NCBI GenBank assembly: GCA_022616415.1
Contig: JAKEEU010000280.1
Coordinates: 17,079 to 81,078, forward strand
DNA length: 64,000 bases
Direction: 5' to 3'
Origin: Candidatus Zhuqueibacterota bacterium
GTDB taxonomy: Bacteria > Zhuqueibacterota > Zhuqueibacteria > Zhuqueibacterales > Zhuqueibacteraceae
Both the position numbers and the translations under genes were made by a program. The notes below the pieces were generated by a model that saw nothing but the letters and a program-made list of their open reading frames with translations, was not told where the DNA came from and searched no databases. How positions within the stretch are numbered: the first letter of the stretch is position 1; the number at the start of each line of letters is the position of its first letter. Below, one piece after another: positions 61,454 through 64,000 of this stretch.

Positions 61454-62011
61454 TTATTTCTCGCTGCGGCGGTCTTTTTTTGCGGTATTGATTTCATCGC
61501 GCAGCCGCGCCGCGTCTTCGAAACGCTCTTCGCTGACGGCCTTCTGCAGCTCGAAATTCAAGCGCTCCATGCGGTCCATCGGCACCGCTTCTTCCGCCCG
61601 CTCCGAATCTTTGTCGCTCACCGAAGCCTTCTTCATGACTTCGTCGTCGACGAAAATCGGCGCTTGCGCCCGCAAGGCAATCGCAATGGCGTCGCTCGGC
61701 CGGGCGTCCACTTCCACGTGATTGCCGTTCATCCTCAGGCCGATCATGGCGTAATACGTATTCTCGCGCAGATCGCTCACCACCACGCGGGAGATGCGGA
61801 CCTCCACCGAATCCAGCAGATTTTTGACGAGGTCGTGGGTTAAAGGGCGCGGCGGCACGATGTTCTCCATTTGCAGCGCAATCGCCTGCGCTTCCGAAGA
61901 CCCGACCACGATCGGGAGCCACCGATGATGGGAGTCATCTCTGAGAATGACCACAAAGCGATTCGCTGTCGTATCCAAGGTAACTCGATCAACTCGCACG
62001 GAGATCAGCAT
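61454..62011 (-). CDS. Bifunctional nuclease (DUF151) with UVR motif
   Basis: 185 residues. Residues 1-125 are the BFN/DUF151 domain (VRVDRVTLDTTANRFVVILR, GRNTYYAMIGLRM and VDARPSDAIAIALR). The tail holds a UvrB/UvrC-type motif (LNFELQKAVSEERFEDAARL RDEI). ATG at 62011 chosen over TTG 62020. Confidence 0.92.
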   Translation of the reverse strand: MLISVRVDRVTLDTTANRFVVILRDDSHHRWLPIVVGSSEAQAIALQMENIVPPRPLTHDLVKNLLDSVEVRISRVVVSDLRENTYYAMIGLRMNGNHVEVDARPSDAIAIALRAQAPIFVDDEVMKKASVSDKDSERAEEAVPMDRMERLNFELQKAVSEERFEDAARLRDEINTAKKDRRSEK

Positions 62012-62181
62012 AACCCACAACCTCCCGAACTTTGCACATTTTCTTTCAGAAGCTTGAACCTGTTGATTAAAAGCGGCATATAGCCATTATAAAGAATAAA
62101 TTCAAAACTGTCAAGAAAAATTCTTGCAGGATTTGCTCCGCCGCGAGGCCTGGATCTTTTGTTTCACGAGAAAAATAAAAT

Positions 62182-63228
62182 TCAACTTGATAGCACGGCG
62201 GCGGCGCGAGATTTTAGCGAAGTGCGTTTTCTTTTAAAGCGCGGCATCGCCAACTCGACCAGGCGCGCGGCCATCGCGCCGTAATTCATGCCGGCCGCTT
62301 CGGCAGCCATCGGAAAAACCGATTCGGGATGCAAGTCGGGATTGGTGTTTACATCCAAAACCATCGGCCGGCCGTTCCACAATCGCAGATCGATGCGGGC
62401 GTAATCGCGGCATCCGAACGCGTGGTAAGCGGCGACCGCCACACTTTGAATTTTTGCGCGGAGCCTGGCGTTTTCCGGCGCCGGACAATACCAGTCGATG
62501 CCCATCATGCCGCGCGAGCCTCGAATGAACTTGCATTCATAAGTATACAATCGCTCGTGCAAATCTGCAAACGCCGAGAAGTCCAGCTCGACCGGCGGCA
62601 AAGCCTCGAGTTTGCGTTTGCCCAAAACGGCAACATGAAACTCGCGACCGTCGATAAAAGGTTCGACCAGCGCAGCTTGCCCAAATTCTCCGTATACCAT
62701 GCGGATTTGCCGTACAAGGGCTGCGCGGTTATCAGCCACGGAATTGTTGCTGATGCCGATACTGCTATGCTGCCCTACCGGTTTCACGATGGCGGGAAAG
62801 TATTCCCATTCGTCGGCTTCGACGGCGCTTTTCATGACCCGGCTTATGGGCGTTGGAACTTTGGCGGCGTGCAGCGCGCGCTTCACGCGCCATTTGTCTT
62901 GATTTTTTCTCATAACTTTGGAACTCGATCCGGTAAAGGCAAAGCCGCGGGTTTCCAGCTCCTTTGCCACCAAGTCGTCCGACCAAGGCAAGCCCTCAAA
63001 CCCCTCGCACCAATTAAAGACCAGCCATTCCAACGGGTCATAAGTATCGAGTTCCTGGAGATTGCCGTAAACTTCCAGCGGTTGCACGGAATATTTTTGC
63101 CTTTCCAAGCCGGCCAGCATTTTCTCCGCCAGCCGGCGAACTTCCCTTTGCTCGGACCGTGTCCAACTGGAATCCATATTGTACAACAGAATGATTCTGC
63201 GCGTGGCTGCAATCGCTTTACGAGGCAT
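62182..63228 (-). CDS. ATP-grasp ligase, D-Ala-D-Ala ligase-like
   Basis: 348 residues. The ATP-grasp core has SKVMRKNQDKWRVKRALHAA, YFPAIVKPVGQHSSIGIS, VEPFIDGREFHVAVLG and the metal-binding MVLDVNTNPDLHPESVFP. This is the Ddl-like carboxylate-amine ligase fold. It is not in a cell-wall operon, so it may act on another dipeptide. The ATG at 63228 has GGAAG upstream; 63243 is the alternative. Confidence 0.85.
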   Translation of the reverse strand: MPRKAIAATRRIILLYNMDSSWTRSEQREVRRLAEKMLAGLERQKYSVQPLEVYGNLQELDTYDPLEWLVFNWCEGFEGLPWSDDLVAKELETRGFAFTGSSSKVMRKNQDKWRVKRALHAAKVPTPISRVMKSAVEADEWEYFPAIVKPVGQHSSIGISNNSVADNRAALVRQIRMVYGEFGQAALVEPFIDGREFHVAVLGKRKLEALPPVELDFSAFADLHERLYTYECKFIRGSRGMMGIDWYCPAPENARLRAKIQSVAVAAYHAFGCRDYARIDLRLWNGRPMVLDVNTNPDLHPESVFPMAAEAAGMNYGAMAARLVELAMPRFKRKRTSLKSRAAAVLSS

Positions 63229-63730
63229 CTGGCTTTCTTCCATTTTGTGACAAGAAACGAATTAAGACGCAAGAAATCGCTGCAATCATGTTCTGCTCCG
63301 CTAAAATAGCCTACTTGCATTTTAAAAATGTTAAACAACAATTGCAAGTTAAATTGCATAAAAATTTTTTTTTTGCAGGATTTTTGGAAGAAAAACGGCG
63401 GGCGACAAGCAAGCCGGACTGGCGGCACCAAACGTCTTAAAGGCAGGAAAAATTCAGGAGAAAAAAACTTTCTACACCTTCGTTCGGTCTCACCCCGCAT
63501 TTCCCCCGAACAGCCGGCGCGATTGTCCCTGATGATTATGAACCCCTGACAACCGTGCCGGCCGACCCGATTTGACTTTCCCTTCCCCCAATCCCCAATG
63601 ATTGGCTTTGTCCCATTCTTGTTATTATCCCCATAACAACTTTGCCATTGCCCCACTGCTATTTATTTCCCAACGTGTACCCCGTGAAATTTATCACACG
63701 CTCCCCTGAAACAACCTTTACGTTTTTCAT

Positions 63731-63807
63731 AGTCCCAGCTTCTTGTGGGCTGCTATCGAAGCCGATAAACTCCGTATTCAAACAGCGCCCCACAAGGGGG
63801 CGGGACT
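63731..63807. repeat. AGTCCC...GGGACT inverted repeat
   Basis: AGTCCCAGCTTCTTGTGGGC on the left pairs with CCCACAAGGGGGCGGGACT on the right (about 19 of 24 positions). GTCCC/GGGAC family. Confidence 0.7.
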
Positions 63808-63908
63808 ACAAATTGTAAATTTTATTTTTTAACGACCCTTAGTCACTTATACGACCAAACTCAGAAAAAAATTCTAAAAGTTTTGTGCCTCCAACTGAAA
63901 GATGAAGA

Positions 63909-63941
63909 CCAACGGATAATCCCGCCAGGCGGGACCAACGG
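63909..63941. repeat. CCAACGGA words around a CCCGCC palindrome
   Basis: CCAACGGATAA, then TCCCGCCAGGCGGGA, then CCAACGGA: a GTCCC-type palindrome sitting between two direct copies of the CCAACGGA word. Confidence 0.6.
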
Positions 63942-64000
63942 ACATAGGTGACAGATGTTGGGTTTCAATTCACGAGGGTTTGATTCAGGCCGTTTGGACA

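Larger units (their letters stand above)
63244..64000. other. Gene-free end of window
   Basis: 757 bases without a credible gene; the frames at 63328 and 62910-63656 lack a start signal and domain patterns. It contains AT-rich sequence (63300-63400), the palindromes at 63731-63807 and 63909-63941, and a broken CCAACGGA word. Confidence 0.5.

Overview
The window is about 64 kb of gene-dense bacterial chromosome with a moderately high GC content. I saw no tRNA, rRNA, CRISPR array, prophage or insertion sequence with a transposase. The best guess for the host is an uncultured Gram-negative bacterium of the FCB (Fibrobacteres-Chlorobi-Bacteroidetes) side of the tree, for example candidate division KSB1 or a Calditrichota-like lineage. 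This is inferred from a PorX-type response regulator/PglZ protein, SppA fused to an outer-membrane-barrel-like N-terminus, several outer membrane proteins, RND pumps and a pair of microcompartment vertex proteins; no marker fixes the phylum.

Layout. 1-4.4 kb: mutS (cut by the left edge) translationally coupled to an Mrr_N/nuclease-like gene, then decayed remnants (a livM start and a broken duplicate of a BolA-like gene). 4.4-14.2 kb: GNAT, STAS and patatin genes, then a first TolC-MFP-RND efflux operon whose pump carries an unusual cytoplasmic C-terminal extension overlapping a coiled-coil membrane gene. 14.5-19.1 kb: lipoprotein, membrane-bound AraC regulator, zinc-finger membrane protein, alpha/beta hydrolase, barrel protein. 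19.3-25.9 kb: PadR regulator with a visible operator and a second TolC-MFP-RND operon closed by a terminator. 26-32.6 kb: accessory mix (YgiT-type zinc finger plus arylamine N-acetyltransferase, DUF433/DUF5615 pair, orphan DNA methyltransferase, DUF4058, D-aminoacylase-like enzyme, SDR).

33-46.4 kb is a housekeeping block: porX, tsaE, tsaB, rimI-like, accD, surE, three tiny membrane proteins, guaA, glmS, a TPR/periplasmic-binding fusion, an outer membrane protein and holA. 46.5-49.1 kb is an ECF sigma / anti-sigma / HtrA-like operon in which the HtrA-like protein has lost its catalytic His and Ser. 49.1-51.1 kb holds a zinc ribbon, two EutN/CcmL vertex proteins with a YgiT-type protein between them, and rdgB. 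51.1-64 kb holds AHSA1, an RpiB-like isomerase, membrane and hydrolase genes, MFS, a HEPN pair, the barrel-SppA fusion, a double GNAT, clpS, a bifunctional nuclease and an ATP-grasp ligase.

The most distinctive feature at sequence level is a dense population of several families of short intergenic inverted repeats. They recur through the window, nest in one another, supply the last codons or stop codons of genes, and in two cases sit in frame inside conserved proteins (TsaB and an RND pump). Other leads are the dead HtrA in a sigma operon, the extended RND pump with its coupled coiled-coil partner, and the Mrr_N-nuclease/mutS coupling.
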